Assembly: GCF_016725325.1 (NCBI RefSeq)
Contig: NZ_CP068083.1
Location: 3,782,001 to 3,846,000 of the forward strand
Length of the DNA: 64,000 nt
Direction: 5' to 3'
Source: Sphingobacterium spiritivorum
Lineage (GTDB): Bacteria; Bacteroidota; Bacteroidia; Sphingobacteriales; Sphingobacteriaceae
This document shows, piece by piece, positions 9,701-18,238 of the stretch (position 1 is its first letter; each line of letters opens with the position of its first letter). The translations under genes were made by a program, and so were the position numbers. Under the pieces are notes generated by a model, which was not told the origin of the DNA, made no database searches, and saw only the letters and a program-made list of their open reading frames with translations.

Positions 9701-10059
9701 TAGCACAACGCTGGAGATCATCTGCCAATCCGGGCAACGGTAGTGTCTACCGGGCAGCCAGAGGTGGTACACAGAGTAACAGTACACGTCTTTCTTCCTT
9801 TTACCTGCAGGACGGATCTTTTCTGCGTATGACCAATATTATTCTGGGCTACAGCCTGCCAAAAGAAACAGCACAAAAACTTATGCTGTCCGGCGTCCGC
9901 ATTTATGCGAGTGTAGATAATCCGTTTACAATCACAAAATATAAAGGATATAATCCAGAACCGGATTATGACCAGCGAGGTAACCTCACTCCGGGAGTAG
10001 ACTATGGTTTGTATCCTCTGGTCAGATCATACAATCTGGGATTAAAAGTGACATTCTAA
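6799..10059 (+). CDS. SusC/RagA-family TonB-dependent outer-membrane transporter
   Basis: A 1086-residue transporter. After a signal peptide (residues ~1-25) comes a carboxypeptidase-regulatory-like beta-sandwich (about 43-118, starting QISGKVVDIDGKPVAGATI). The plug follows (about 130-245; LYVIDGYP, then DAASAAIYGSRAAGGVV is the SusC signature). The rest is a 22-strand barrel ending with aromatic F. No STN domain is present, so it is probably not coupled to an anti-sigma factor. It works with SusD-like lipoproteins to import oligosaccharides using TonB energy. It is first gene of an operon with SusD (72-nt gap), YdcF-like and GH92. Confidence 0.96.
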   Translation: MYFKSTKLLWLLLPLTTVSLTTEASNLKVELLKIELKNQQQISGKVVDIDGKPVAGATITNIRTQQRFQTDEKGNFTLAGTVGDSISIRYIGYKEVRQSVSSLQGLTITLEAEGQQLDEVLVSIGYQKVRKADVTGAIASVKAEELNLTSPKLSQALVGKVAGVQVMQTSGAPYDGTKIRVRGMGSINAGSDPLYVIDGYPAGNNLNINPNDIETIDVLKDAASAAIYGSRAAGGVVLITTKRGKEGRSNIDYEVLGGFGQLSRKIDVLNAAEFIDLLIDGRNNTYRDLLATKGVTWTDQRRLDNNKARVDAVGNAGSVTIPEEYYDFATGTAKASKYDTDWQDALYRNAPFQRHNLSAYGGNDKSRYFLSGSYQNQEGIMLGTDQKVFNFRANMDSKVSKRLTVGANVSFTYNDNNEVTTGRYDRSPSMAALIYLPTLPVYNEDGSYAKYLMANLSANNYGIQNPENPLAYVTEIKNNKRGKRGLYNAFADFSIIEGLNLKINGGLSTYDEKYDYYRPTSISDGNNAPYSDLAKTAAYADARTRSEIDKLVEATLNYSKTFQEKHQLNVLLGYSAQRTDIDQMTVRANGFQNDAIGEITNKGADPSNFRLLKDNGETFKRITTLQSYFSRVNYSYDSKYFLSASFRTDGSSRFGPNSKWGTFPSVSAGWTVSNEGFYDNWLGEGSTMKFRASWGKSGNNNIPDYKAITAYNSPGGVIIADKVATALWPDDLRDPNLGWESTSQYNAGLDLGLLRGRLNVMTNFYLSRSFNLLFNQPITAISGATTIFTNLPDSKVQNKGFDVQIDATLIRKNDFELGFSGNINVNRNKVLDLGGASTIMTNGAERSYITHITQEGSPIGMFYGFKVLGIATEENYKTVAPSAASTNPLQPGDLYFEDVDGNGVVNDQDKRIIGNPHPDFTYGFALNASYKNFDLRASFNGSQGNKVLDGYDYYLYNMEGSGNQYADVAQRWRSSANPGNGSVYRAARGGTQSNSTRLSSFYLQDGSFLRMTNIILGYSLPKETAQKLMLSGVRIYASVDNPFTITKYKGYNPEPDYDQRGNLTPGVDYGLYPLVRSYNLGLKVTF

Positions 10060-10131
10060 TAAAGATATAACAAATGAGTACAGGAATCTTTAATACCTGA
10101 TTTCTTTATTCAAATAAAAAAGTATATACTA

Positions 10132-11652
10132 ATGAAAAAGAGATATTTATTACCTTTTATTCTTTTGGGAATTACTTCCTGTAAAAAAGATTTTTTAAAT
10201 CAGCAAGATCCGAATGCAGTATCTGTGGGATCCTATTTCAAAACAGAGAATGATGTCTTGTTGGCCGTTAACGGACTCTATCAGGCACTGCGTTCAGGAA
10301 GCAGTATAGGCGAATCCAGCACTCTGTATAGTGAAGAACGTTCGGATAATACTGGTCGTGATGACAATCAGTCTAATGCTGGAGAACCTTTTCAGTTCAA
10401 TGATTTTTCTATACTGGCCAGCAATTCTTATCTCAAGACGCACTGGTCTACCATGTACGACGGGATTGCACGCTGTAATACATTATTGTCCAACATTGAT
10501 AAAGTAACGTTTGGTGATGCGGCAGTGAAACAACGCTATATTGCAGAAGCAAAATTCGTCCGTGCTTTATTGTACTTTCATATGGTTCGCAAATTTGGAG
10601 ATATTCCTTTGTCTACGGTAGAGATTACAACTAAAGAACAGGCCAATGAACTTGCTTTTCGTCAGAAAGAAAGCGTCGTTTATCAGCAGATAGTAACAGA
10701 CCTGTCCGATGCACTGACCAGTAATCTGCCGGATCAGCAAGGGCAATATGCCGTAGGTCGCACCTCTAAGGCTGCTATCAATGCACTATTGGGTCAGGTC
10801 TATCTGACAATGGGAGCTACCTTAGCAGGCAGTACCAATGAAAATTTTCTGAAAGCAGAACAACATCTGACTGCAGCATACGGTATGCGTACCTTTGGTA
10901 AACTGAATGAAATCCCCTATGCAGATGTATTTGATGTAACCAAAAAGAATACCTGTAAGGAATTGATCTTTCAGGTTCAATATCTGCAAGGTGATCAGAA
11001 CTACAGTTCCAGTATTGCGCGTAATAATCAGGCCAGAGGAGAAACAATCAATTCGCAGTTTGCATCTACAGGGATAGGAGGAAATGTCAAAAGAGATCTG
11101 GTAAAAGACTATGAGGATAACGATATCCGTAAAGCTTTTTCTATCAAATTTGCAGCAAGTACTCAGGTCAATGACTGGTTTATTACGAAATTCAGAGATA
11201 ACAGTAATAATGCCGGTAAACAGGGTTTTGGTGGAAATGACTGGATATTGATCCGCTACGCCGATGTCATGCTGTTATTAGCGGAAACTAAGATGCGCCT
11301 TGGTAAAGATGCTGAAGCTATCGTATTACTGGATGAAGTGAGAGAACGTGCAGGATTACCTTCCTATGCAACTTCAAAAGCTAATGCCGTCTATAATACG
11401 AAATATCCGACCCTGAAAGATGCTATTCTGCATGAGCGCAGAGTAGAGCTCGCTTTTGAAAATCACCGTTGGTTTGATCTGATCCGTAATTACAATGCTC
11501 AGGAACTGGTCACGTACTTCAAGAAGAAAGAACAGGCTGATTACGGCAACGCCAAAATATCTAATATCTCGACCAAAGACCGCTACTATCCGATTCCTTT
11601 TGATGAACACAAACTGAATCCGGAGAAAATGTATCAGAATCAAGGATATTAA
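10132..11652 (+). CDS. SusD/RagB-family outer-membrane nutrient-binding lipoprotein
   Basis: A 506-residue lipoprotein with lipobox ITSC, lipidated at C17, followed by KKDFLNQQDPN, the usual SusD start. TPR-like helices and the C-terminal block (ILHERRVELAFENHRWFDLIRN, about residues 428-448) are characteristic of RagB/SusD. It caps the SusC barrel and binds the glycan at the cell surface. The ligand is unresolved; the downstream GH92 suggests an alpha-mannose-containing glycan. Confidence 0.95.
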   Translation: MKKRYLLPFILLGITSCKKDFLNQQDPNAVSVGSYFKTENDVLLAVNGLYQALRSGSSIGESSTLYSEERSDNTGRDDNQSNAGEPFQFNDFSILASNSYLKTHWSTMYDGIARCNTLLSNIDKVTFGDAAVKQRYIAEAKFVRALLYFHMVRKFGDIPLSTVEITTKEQANELAFRQKESVVYQQIVTDLSDALTSNLPDQQGQYAVGRTSKAAINALLGQVYLTMGATLAGSTNENFLKAEQHLTAAYGMRTFGKLNEIPYADVFDVTKKNTCKELIFQVQYLQGDQNYSSSIARNNQARGETINSQFASTGIGGNVKRDLVKDYEDNDIRKAFSIKFAASTQVNDWFITKFRDNSNNAGKQGFGGNDWILIRYADVMLLLAETKMRLGKDAEAIVLLDEVRERAGLPSYATSKANAVYNTKYPTLKDAILHERRVELAFENHRWFDLIRNYNAQELVTYFKKKEQADYGNAKISNISTKDRYYPIPFDEHKLNPEKMYQNQGY

Positions 11653-11665
11653 GTTCTTCTGAATC

Positions 11666-12907
11666 ATGAAAACTATTTTGAAATTAATAATGCTGACACT
11701 GGGGACATGCTTTAGTCATGTCTCCGGAGCTCAGGATTTTTCTGCATATCAGACACCTCAGGATTGGGTAATTGCCAAGAATTATTATGCCACATTTCTG
11801 CTGGCGCAGGATTCCGGGCTTACCCATACTATTTTGTCCGATCAGGATATATACAGTATGTTGGAAAAAAGACATGCGCGATATATCGAATCTGCTAATT
11901 GCAAAGATGTAGCCTGTTTTCTCCGGGCATTCAGATGGGAAGAACAGGAAGTGGAAAAGATTATCTCTGTTTTTAGCAGGAAGTTTCAAACAAATAAAGA
12001 GTTAAAAGCTTTTGTCGCGAATAAAATAATTCCATCACGCACATATGGTATGGATGTGTCTGCAGGAGAGCGTGCTTATCTGGAAAAGGCACTTCGTCAG
12101 GATCTGAATGCTATGAATTATGTTATCGATGTATATGCGGGAGGAAAGAAACCCAACTATCCTAAGATTGATTCTATTTCTTTTGATGTCACAAAAAAAG
12201 CATATCTGTATCTGCTCAAAGATGTAGCGCAGGATATTCTTAAAGATGTGCGTAACCCTGAAGAAGCTTTTTATGAGTCCCTGTGGACAGCTGTTCGGCT
12301 ATTAGAAGTCAATGAACGTTGGGATGCCGCACAATTGGAACCGTTGATACAGCTGGAAAACAAGAAAGCTTATGATGCGATCCGACAAACAGACTTTGAA
12401 CGCTATCCTTATAGTCTGCTTCTGACATTAGGAGCCGGACCGGAGGTGTATGATCAGCCTATAAGTCCTGGTGGTATGCTGCGTTGCCGGATGGCTGCCC
12501 GGAGTTATTTTCAGGGACTTGCACCTTTCATTGTGGTTTCCGGCGGACGTGTACATCCTTACAAAACTCCCTACATAGAAGCGATAGAGATGAAAAAGTA
12601 TCTGATGCAGGCATTGAATGTCCCGGAAGAAGCTATTCTTATTGATCCGCATGCCAGACATACAACCACTAATATGCGCAATACAGCTCGCATCTTACTA
12701 CATTATGGATTTCCGGCAGACAAATACGCAATCGTTAACAGCAGCATACCTCATATCGATGCGGTGGAGAAGATGGCTGACCGTTGCGTAAGAGAACTGG
12801 GATATGTACCCTATGTATTAGGTAAGCGAATCAGTGAAGTCATTATTGAATTCAAACCACGTGAAGAGGCCTTGACTATTGATCCGGATGAACCTATGGA
12901 TCCCTGA
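11666..12907 (+). CDS. secreted YdcF-like (DUF218) protein
   Basis: 413 residues with a cleavable signal peptide (ending VSGAQ). The N-terminal ~230 residues are helical and unrecognised. The C-terminal part (about 250-395) has the DUF218 pattern: LLTLGAGPEV, then FIVVSGGRVHP, then a stretch with EAIEMKKYL and ILIDPHARHTTTNMRNT. DUF218 includes SanA, ElyC and YdcF, of envelope-linked but poorly defined activity. It starts 13 nt after SusD, so it belongs to the glycan operon. Its role there is unknown. Confidence 0.8.
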   Translation: MKTILKLIMLTLGTCFSHVSGAQDFSAYQTPQDWVIAKNYYATFLLAQDSGLTHTILSDQDIYSMLEKRHARYIESANCKDVACFLRAFRWEEQEVEKIISVFSRKFQTNKELKAFVANKIIPSRTYGMDVSAGERAYLEKALRQDLNAMNYVIDVYAGGKKPNYPKIDSISFDVTKKAYLYLLKDVAQDILKDVRNPEEAFYESLWTAVRLLEVNERWDAAQLEPLIQLENKKAYDAIRQTDFERYPYSLLLTLGAGPEVYDQPISPGGMLRCRMAARSYFQGLAPFIVVSGGRVHPYKTPYIEAIEMKKYLMQALNVPEEAILIDPHARHTTTNMRNTARILLHYGFPADKYAIVNSSIPHIDAVEKMADRCVRELGYVPYVLGKRISEVIIEFKPREEALTIDPDEPMDP

Positions 12908-12977
12908 AAGTTATGCAGCATGATGTAGCAGTTTTTTACCAAAGAAGCTATTAACTATTAAAAATTAAAAGTATTTT

Positions 12978-12997
12978 GCAGGTCTTGATCGACCTGC
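12978..12997 (+). promoter_or_regulatory. hairpin just before GH92 (possible attenuator or terminator)
   Basis: GCAGGTC-TTGATC-GACCTGC is a perfect 7-bp stem followed by TTTTA, 11 nt upstream of the GH92 ATG. It resembles a weak intrinsic terminator and may lower GH92 transcription relative to the SusCD genes, or block its ribosome site. Confidence 0.5.
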
Positions 12998-13008
12998 TTT
13001 TAGTATCT

Positions 13009-15069
13009 ATGAAAAATTTTATTCGCCTGTTTTCCATTTGTATGTTGCTGATGCTAAGTTCGCAGCCATTTGTACACGCTCAATCCAAAGCATCGCTTAT
13101 AAATGTGTTTTTGGGCTCTTCCGGAGACCACGGACAAATGTCACCTGCAGCATCAGCTGCTTTTCATCAGATGAGTATTGCTCCACAGACCTATCCGACC
13201 TTGCATATGGGGTATGAGTATCTTGCAAAAGAGATACTGGGGTTCACACATAACAGATTTGAAGGAGTAGGCTGTAAGGGAAGTGGCGGGCTGATTCTGG
13301 TCAAACCTTTTCTTGGGGAGCAGGATGATCATCAACCGTTGTTAAAAGTGACTGAGCAGGCCGGCCCCGGATTTTATGAAATCGGATTAAGTAATACTAT
13401 CAAAGCAACTTTTGCTGTTGATAATAACTTTGGCATTCATGAGTATAGTTTTCCAAAAGGGAAGAAGGGATTCCGTTTAGATCTTGCTCATGCTTTCAAT
13501 AATGCTTTTGTGTCCAACACCTATCAAATCGGTTCGGACGGAATACTCCAGGGTTCGGTCAGAGCACGTACAACATGTGGAGTAGGGATTTATACGATCC
13601 ATTATGCTATTAAAGTTTCTTCAGCCGGTACCTGGCAGGGGAAAGGGGATCAGTTAACCCTTCATCTGGAAGAAAACAGCGAAAAAATAACCCTTCAGAT
13701 TGCTTTTTCTGCAGTCAGTGTACAAAAAGCATCCGAGACGCTTAAACGTAATACAGGCCGTTCATACAGTGATGTCAGGAATGCCTCTTTTCAACAGTGG
13801 GATACCTATCTCTCCGGTATCGAAGTAAAAGGTAATCCTGAAAGAGAAAAACTATTTTATTCCTTGTTTTATCGTACCCTGCAGTCTCCTTATCAAATCT
13901 CTGAGGCAGACGGACAGTATTCCGGTACCGATGGAAAGATTCACTTGGCTAAAGGAAAACGTTATCATGGCTGGGCTATATGGGATAATTATAAAACACA
14001 ACTGCCTTTATTAGAACTGCTTTATCCACAATTGTATCAGGATGTGGTCTCATCCATTTCTGACCTGTACCGATACGGTAAATTTGACTTTGCCGGCCCA
14101 AATGAACCTGCCAATTCAGTTCGTACCGAACATGCAGCAGTAGTGCTGCTGGATGCCAGAAATAAAGGATACGATATCCATTTTGATGCTATAAAAGATT
14201 CATTGGTGAGCGATACAGCCCGGTTTGATTTCTCAAAACCGGATAAAGCTTTAGAAGCAGCTTACGATATGTGGGCTATGGCACAGCTTTTTGATAAAAA
14301 GGGGATACATTATGCACAGAGAGCCAGTAGTTATAAAACTGTCTGGCAGAAAGAATTCAAAGATTTATCCCGAAACGATGTAGATCGTATGTCTGCAAGA
14401 AATATGTATCAGGGAACGATCAGACAGTACCGTTGGAATGTACCTTTTGATATTGGGGGACTGGTAGATCTGGCCGGAGGAAAAAAGGCATTTACAAATC
14501 AACTGGATGAATTCTATGATCGGCATTATTTTAACAGAGCCAATGAACCGGATATGCAGTCTCCTACGTTGTATTATGCCAGTGAAAAACCCTGGAAATA
14601 TCAGTCTCTGGTTCATCAGCTAGCCGTAGATACAGTTATCCAATATTACTTCAACGACAACAGCAGAGGAATAGATCCTTTTATAGACCGGATTTATAAA
14701 AATGAACCCAAAGCCTATATCCGGACAATGGACGATGATGCCGGTGCTATGTCGGGATGGTTTGTGCTCACAGCCATAGGACTGCATCAACCTGTGATCG
14801 GCCATCCGTTATACTATCTCAATGTACCTTTATTTCCGGAAATCAATCTTCACAGAGCAGAGCATACCTTGCAGATTAGGGTACATAATTTTGGCGATGA
14901 AAATAAATATATTGCAAGGGTAAGACTCAACGGTAAGGATATTAAACGCTTATGGTTATCGCACGAAGAGATTAGCGGGGGAGGTCTTTTAGAAATTGAC
15001 GCCAGTTCCGAACCTTCCGGGTACGGCAGTGAGAATATCTGGATCTCCGGAAAAAATATCCTTCCTTAA
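13009..15069 (+). CDS. GH92 alpha-mannosidase-like exo-glycosidase, secreted
   Basis: 686 residues from ATG 13009. The longer frame begins at TTG 12976 inside a hairpin and is not preferred. The signal peptide ends VHAQ. GH92 landmarks: SGDHGQMSPAAS and GFTHNRFEGVGC in the N-terminal beta-sandwich, NEP (in RANEPDMQSP, matching the catalytic-acid motif), and DDDAGAMSGW (matching the NDDxGxxSxW base motif). GH92 enzymes are calcium-dependent inverting exo-alpha-mannosidases. GAMS replaces the usual GQMS, and the protein is somewhat shorter than typical, so linkage preference may differ. It is the last gene of the SusCD operon and is followed by a strong terminator. Confidence 0.88.
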   Translation: MKNFIRLFSICMLLMLSSQPFVHAQSKASLINVFLGSSGDHGQMSPAASAAFHQMSIAPQTYPTLHMGYEYLAKEILGFTHNRFEGVGCKGSGGLILVKPFLGEQDDHQPLLKVTEQAGPGFYEIGLSNTIKATFAVDNNFGIHEYSFPKGKKGFRLDLAHAFNNAFVSNTYQIGSDGILQGSVRARTTCGVGIYTIHYAIKVSSAGTWQGKGDQLTLHLEENSEKITLQIAFSAVSVQKASETLKRNTGRSYSDVRNASFQQWDTYLSGIEVKGNPEREKLFYSLFYRTLQSPYQISEADGQYSGTDGKIHLAKGKRYHGWAIWDNYKTQLPLLELLYPQLYQDVVSSISDLYRYGKFDFAGPNEPANSVRTEHAAVVLLDARNKGYDIHFDAIKDSLVSDTARFDFSKPDKALEAAYDMWAMAQLFDKKGIHYAQRASSYKTVWQKEFKDLSRNDVDRMSARNMYQGTIRQYRWNVPFDIGGLVDLAGGKKAFTNQLDEFYDRHYFNRANEPDMQSPTLYYASEKPWKYQSLVHQLAVDTVIQYYFNDNSRGIDPFIDRIYKNEPKAYIRTMDDDAGAMSGWFVLTAIGLHQPVIGHPLYYLNVPLFPEINLHRAEHTLQIRVHNFGDENKYIARVRLNGKDIKRLWLSHEEISGGGLLEIDASSEPSGYGSENIWISGKNILP

Positions 15070-15073
15070 TCTT

Positions 15074-15114
15074 GACACAGACACGACATGCCAGTCGTGT
15101 CTGTGTTCTTTTTT
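15074..15114 (+). terminator. intrinsic terminator of the SusCD-GH92 operon
   Basis: A perfect 13-bp stem, ACACAGACACGAC with its complement GTCGTGTCTGTGT, a six-base loop, and then TCTTTTTT. It starts right after the GH92 stop. Confidence 0.9.
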
Positions 15115-15201
15115 ATATTCAGAATCCTATATTACTTCTTATAACTAAGCCTAATCCTCCGGGGATACATTAATGTATCCTTAAAATTATTTTCATAAAA
15201 A

Positions 15202-15233
15202 TTTGCGTAGTCAAATGGCTACATTTATATTTG
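15202..15233 (+). promoter_or_regulatory. promoter of the ArsR-SRPBCC-DoxX operon
   Basis: TTTG at 15202-15205 and TATATTTG at 15226-15233 are exactly 20 nt apart, a consensus Bacteroidota promoter. The predicted start of RNA is ~57 nt before the ArsR ATG at 15296. Confidence 0.75.
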
Positions 15234-15248
15234 TAGTCAAATGGCTTC
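15207..15248. promoter_or_regulatory. duplicated near-palindromic operator overlapping the promoter
   Basis: GTAGTCAAATGGCTAC (15207-15222) lies between the two promoter boxes. GTAGTCAAATGGCTTC (15233-15248) lies over the predicted RNA start. They share 14 identical leading bases and are 26 bp apart. The first is an imperfect palindrome (GTAG-T-CA-AA-TG-G-CTAC). The position suggests autorepression by the ArsR protein encoded just downstream (inference). Confidence 0.65.
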
Positions 15249-15295
15249 ATATTGAAGTCCTGAGCTTTTACATCGACATTTATATAACTGATAAA

Positions 15296-15616
15296 ATGAA
15301 CTTAAGAAGAGATGTTTTCCAGGCCGTTGCAGATCCGACAAGAAGAGCCATACTTCTTTTAGTGGCAACGCAATCTATGACGGCAGGAGCTATTGCTTCC
15401 AACTTTGATACCGCCAGGCCTACAGTTTCCAGACACCTGCAGATTCTGACGGAATGCGAACTATTGACATCTGAACAAAGCGGAAGAGAGATTACCTACA
15501 AGTTGAATCCTTACAAAATGAAGGAGATAGCTGATTTTATTGAACCATTCCGTCAGATGTGGGACGAACGTTTTAATAAACTGGAAGCCATTATGAAACA
15601 ATATAAAACCAAATAA
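15296..15616 (+). CDS. ArsR/SmtB-family transcriptional repressor
   Basis: 106 residues from ATG 15296. The longer frame starting at 15203 would overlap the promoter and is rejected. [19 protein letters not shown] and the recognition helix [11 protein letters not shown] mark a winged-helix ArsR protein. No metal-binding CxC motif is present, so it is the SdpR-like or SRPBCC-associated type and not a metal sensor. The SRPBCC gene starts one base after its stop, which implies translational coupling. It probably represses its own operon through the duplicated operator upstream. Confidence 0.88.
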   Translation: MNLRRDVFQAVADPTRRAILLLVATQSMTAGAIASNFDTARPTVSRHLQILTECELLTSEQSGREITYKLNPYKMKEIADFIEPFRQMWDERFNKLEAIMKQYKTK

Positions 15617-15617
15617 A

Positions 15618-16082
15618 ATGGAACATAAAACAAAAGTGAGTGCTGAAGATAACAAGCAGGAAATTAGTATCACAAGAACATTTGATCTCCCTGTAGATCT
15701 GCTTTTCAAAGCGTATGAAGAGGCGCATATTGTTGAACAATGGATGGGGACAAAAGTGTTGAAACTGGAAAGTAAGCCGCATGGCTCATATGCTTTCGAA
15801 ACCTCTCATAATGGCAATGTGGTCTTTCGTGCAAACGGAACAATTCATGAATTTGTCCCCAATCAACGAATTACACGAACTTTTGAGATGGAAAACAGTC
15901 CTTTTCCTGTTCAGCTTGAATACCTTTCATTTGAAAAAATAACAGAAGAGAGTAGCCGGCTTACCATGCAGATTGTTTTTAAATCGGTAGCATACCGGAA
16001 TCAGTTGCTGCAGATGCCTTTTGCTCAGGGGATTAGTCTTGCACATGACAGGTTGCAAAGTGTATGTAATAAACTTATATAA
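15618..16082 (+). CDS. SRPBCC (AHSA1-like) domain protein
   Basis: 154 residues. ITRTFDLPVDLLFKAYEEA and then VEQWMG are the start of the START/Bet v1-like fold of the AHSA1 group. The family forms a hydrophobic ligand cavity, and bacterial members paired with ArsR regulators have no agreed ligand. It is the second gene of the operon and is followed by DoxX after 7 nt. Confidence 0.82.
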   Translation: MEHKTKVSAEDNKQEISITRTFDLPVDLLFKAYEEAHIVEQWMGTKVLKLESKPHGSYAFETSHNGNVVFRANGTIHEFVPNQRITRTFEMENSPFPVQLEYLSFEKITEESSRLTMQIVFKSVAYRNQLLQMPFAQGISLAHDRLQSVCNKLI

Positions 16083-16089
16083 TACGATT

Positions 16090-16500
16090 ATGACAGGAGA
16101 AATAAACATTGCAAAATCTTCAGTATTGCAAAAGGTGACATACTGGACAGCTACAGGATTACTGGCCGCAGGAATGCTATCAGGAGGTCTGGCACAATTA
16201 TCCGGAGCACAAAAAAGTGCCGAAGGAATAATACATCTGGGTTATCCTGTATACCTGATGTACATTCTGGGTATCTGGAAAATAGCAGGTGTCATCGCTA
16301 TTTTAATTCCTAAATTTAAGTTACTTAAAGAATGGGCCTATGCCGGCTTCTTTTTTGCTATGTCCGGAGCAACGCTTTCGCATATTGCTGCGGGAGATAG
16401 TTTTTCAGAAGCTATTGCGTCCTTTACCTTTATACTACTTATCCTTATATCCTGGTATTTCAGACCTTCTGAAAGAAAAATTATGTCAGACAAAATATAA
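16090..16500 (+). CDS. DoxX-like integral membrane protein
   Basis: 136 residues from ATG 16090. The longer frame from 16021 lies inside the previous gene. Four predicted membrane helices include YWTATGLLAAGMLSGGLAQL and VYLMYILGIWKIAGVIAIL. KEWAYAGFFF is typical of the DoxX_2 group. Role unknown; DoxX-like proteins often accompany SRPBCC genes in Bacteroidota. A second copy is at 18746-19129. Confidence 0.8.
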   Translation: MTGEINIAKSSVLQKVTYWTATGLLAAGMLSGGLAQLSGAQKSAEGIIHLGYPVYLMYILGIWKIAGVIAILIPKFKLLKEWAYAGFFFAMSGATLSHIAAGDSFSEAIASFTFILLILISWYFRPSERKIMSDKI

Positions 16501-16510
16501 ATTGATACTT

Positions 16511-17095
16511 ATGAATACAGCTGCCGAACACTTTTTTGAGCGTAACCAAAAATGGAGTACAGAATTTCATTTACTGCGCGAAATCATCTCTGAAAATACA
16601 GACCTTCTGGAAGATTTTAAATGGATGCATCCATGTTATACCTTTAATGGAAAGAATATTGTCCTTATTCATGGGTTCAAAGAATATTGTGCATTATTAT
16701 TTCATAAAGGTGCTCTGATGACAGATCCTGAACATGTTTTAATCCAACAGACAGCAAATGTACAGGCTGCAAGACAAATCAGATTCACAAACAGCGAACA
16801 GATCACGGAACTGAGAACTGTTATAGCCGATTATATTCGGGAAGCAGTAGAAATTGAACAATCAGGAAAAAAAGTGGAAATGAAAAAAACAGCTGATTAT
16901 CCTGTGGCAGCTGAATTTCAACAGGCAATGGATGACGATGCAGCACTGGAAAAAGCTTTTCATAATCTGACCCCCGGACGGCAAAAGGGATATTTATTTT
17001 ATTTTAATCAGGCGAAGCAAGCCTCAACAAGAGAGTCAAGGATAGAAAAATACTACCAGCATATTCTGGATGGTAAAGGACTGGATGATGAGTGA
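16511..17095 (+). CDS. DUF1801/YdeI-OmdA-family protein
   Basis: 194 residues from ATG 16511; the longer frame starting at 16340 overlaps DoxX. The N-terminal half is a DUF1801-type domain (EDFKWMHPCYTFNGKNIV, FKEYCALLFHKGAL). The C-terminal half has the OmdA/YdeI pattern (ALEKAFHNLTPGRQKGYLFYF, then ESRIEKY). OmdA has been linked to bacteriocin protection in Salmonella; its biochemical role is unclear. It is the last gene of the ArsR operon and is convergent with the AraC gene. Confidence 0.82.
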   Translation: MNTAAEHFFERNQKWSTEFHLLREIISENTDLLEDFKWMHPCYTFNGKNIVLIHGFKEYCALLFHKGALMTDPEHVLIQQTANVQAARQIRFTNSEQITELRTVIADYIREAVEIEQSGKKVEMKKTADYPVAAEFQQAMDDDAALEKAFHNLTPGRQKGYLFYFNQAKQASTRESRIEKYYQHILDGKGLDDE

Positions 17096-17122
17096 TCGCA
17101 TCGTAATCGGGGCTGATCATCA

Positions 17123-18100
17123 TCAGATCTCGCTGGTTACCTTTGCAAATTTATTTCTATACTCTATCGGTGTCAGCCCCGTTATCTTTTTAAAAATATC
17201 CCGGAAGGCTTTTGTATCGCTGTATCCCACATCATACATCACTTCTGATACATTCTTTCGCGAAGCTTCGAAAAATTTTTTAGCAGCTTCTATTCTGACC
17301 CGTTGGATGTATTCGACTGGCGTATTGTTGGTTGCCTCTTTAAACCGTCTTTCAAAGGTCCTGCGCCCCATACTACTAAGGTTTGCGAGATCATCAATCG
17401 TGATCTTATCTTCATAGTGCTTTTCTACATAATCCTGTACTTTCTGGATATCGGTATCTTCATGATTACGTTGTCCCCTGAAAATAGCAAACTGAGACTG
17501 GCTGTCTCTGCTGATATCCAAAGCAAAATATTTTGCTATTAACACTGCAGTCTCCCTGTCAGAATATTTCTCAACGAGATAGAGAATCAGATTCCACAGA
17601 CTACTCGCACCACCACTGCTATAGATATTATCATGTGCTGTTATTACCGCACCGTCTTCGATTTCAACATCCGGATATTTTTCTTTAAACTCATTGATAT
17701 ATGCCCAGTGTGTAGAGCACTTCTTGCCGGAAAGCAATCCAGTTTCTGCCAGTAAAAATGCACCTACACAAAGACTTGCGAGACTGGTTCCCTGTGCATG
17801 GAGTCTGGTAAAGTAAGGAATAGCCTCTGCATTAGCGGCAATACCTGCTTCTATACTGCCAAAAACAGGTGGGATAATCAGCAAATCTGTACGTGTTACA
17901 TCCCGCAGTAAGCGATTAGTCCTGATACTGTATTCTCCGCTATTAGCCGGTACATATTCCTGTAATCCTACATATTCTACTTCAAATACAGGTTTTTTAC
18001 CAAATACACTAAGAAATTCATTAGCTGTATGAAAGGTTCTGAATGCCGGGGTGATACCTTCTATTGTACCGTATTGAGGGACGAAAACGGAAATTTGCAT
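17123..18100 (-). CDS. GlxA-type AraC-family transcriptional regulator
   Basis: 325 residues. Residues ~3-180 form a DJ-1/PfpI (glutamine amidotransferase-like) domain with SLCVGAFLLAETGLL at the nucleophile elbow. Residues ~225-320 form two AraC helix-turn-helices (TIDDLANLSSMGRRTFERRFKE, then VMYDVGYSDTKAFRDIFKK). Proteins of this layout act as activators with the DJ-1 domain as the likely ligand sensor. It is divergent from the SRPBCC gene at 18239, which is a plausible target. Confidence 0.92.
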   Translation of the reverse strand: MQISVFVPQYGTIEGITPAFRTFHTANEFLSVFGKKPVFEVEYVGLQEYVPANSGEYSIRTNRLLRDVTRTDLLIIPPVFGSIEAGIAANAEAIPYFTRLHAQGTSLASLCVGAFLLAETGLLSGKKCSTHWAYINEFKEKYPDVEIEDGAVITAHDNIYSSGGASSLWNLILYLVEKYSDRETAVLIAKYFALDISRDSQSQFAIFRGQRNHEDTDIQKVQDYVEKHYEDKITIDDLANLSSMGRRTFERRFKEATNNTPVEYIQRVRIEAAKKFFEASRKNVSEVMYDVGYSDTKAFRDIFKKITGLTPIEYRNKFAKVTSEI

Positions 18101-18238
18101 GGTTTATTAATTTAGTCAGATAAAGATACATATAGTTTTTGTCGTAATCTACCCCTAAAGTTGACGTTTTTACAATGTCAGGAATTCCAGAAACTGTCGC
18201 AACTTTGTAATAACAATATAAACGATAAATTGAAAGCA

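Noticed and set aside
16340..16510. Extended N-terminus of the DUF1801 gene
   Set aside because: The extra 57 codons run inside the DoxX gene; ATG 16511 has better spacing and starts the known domain.
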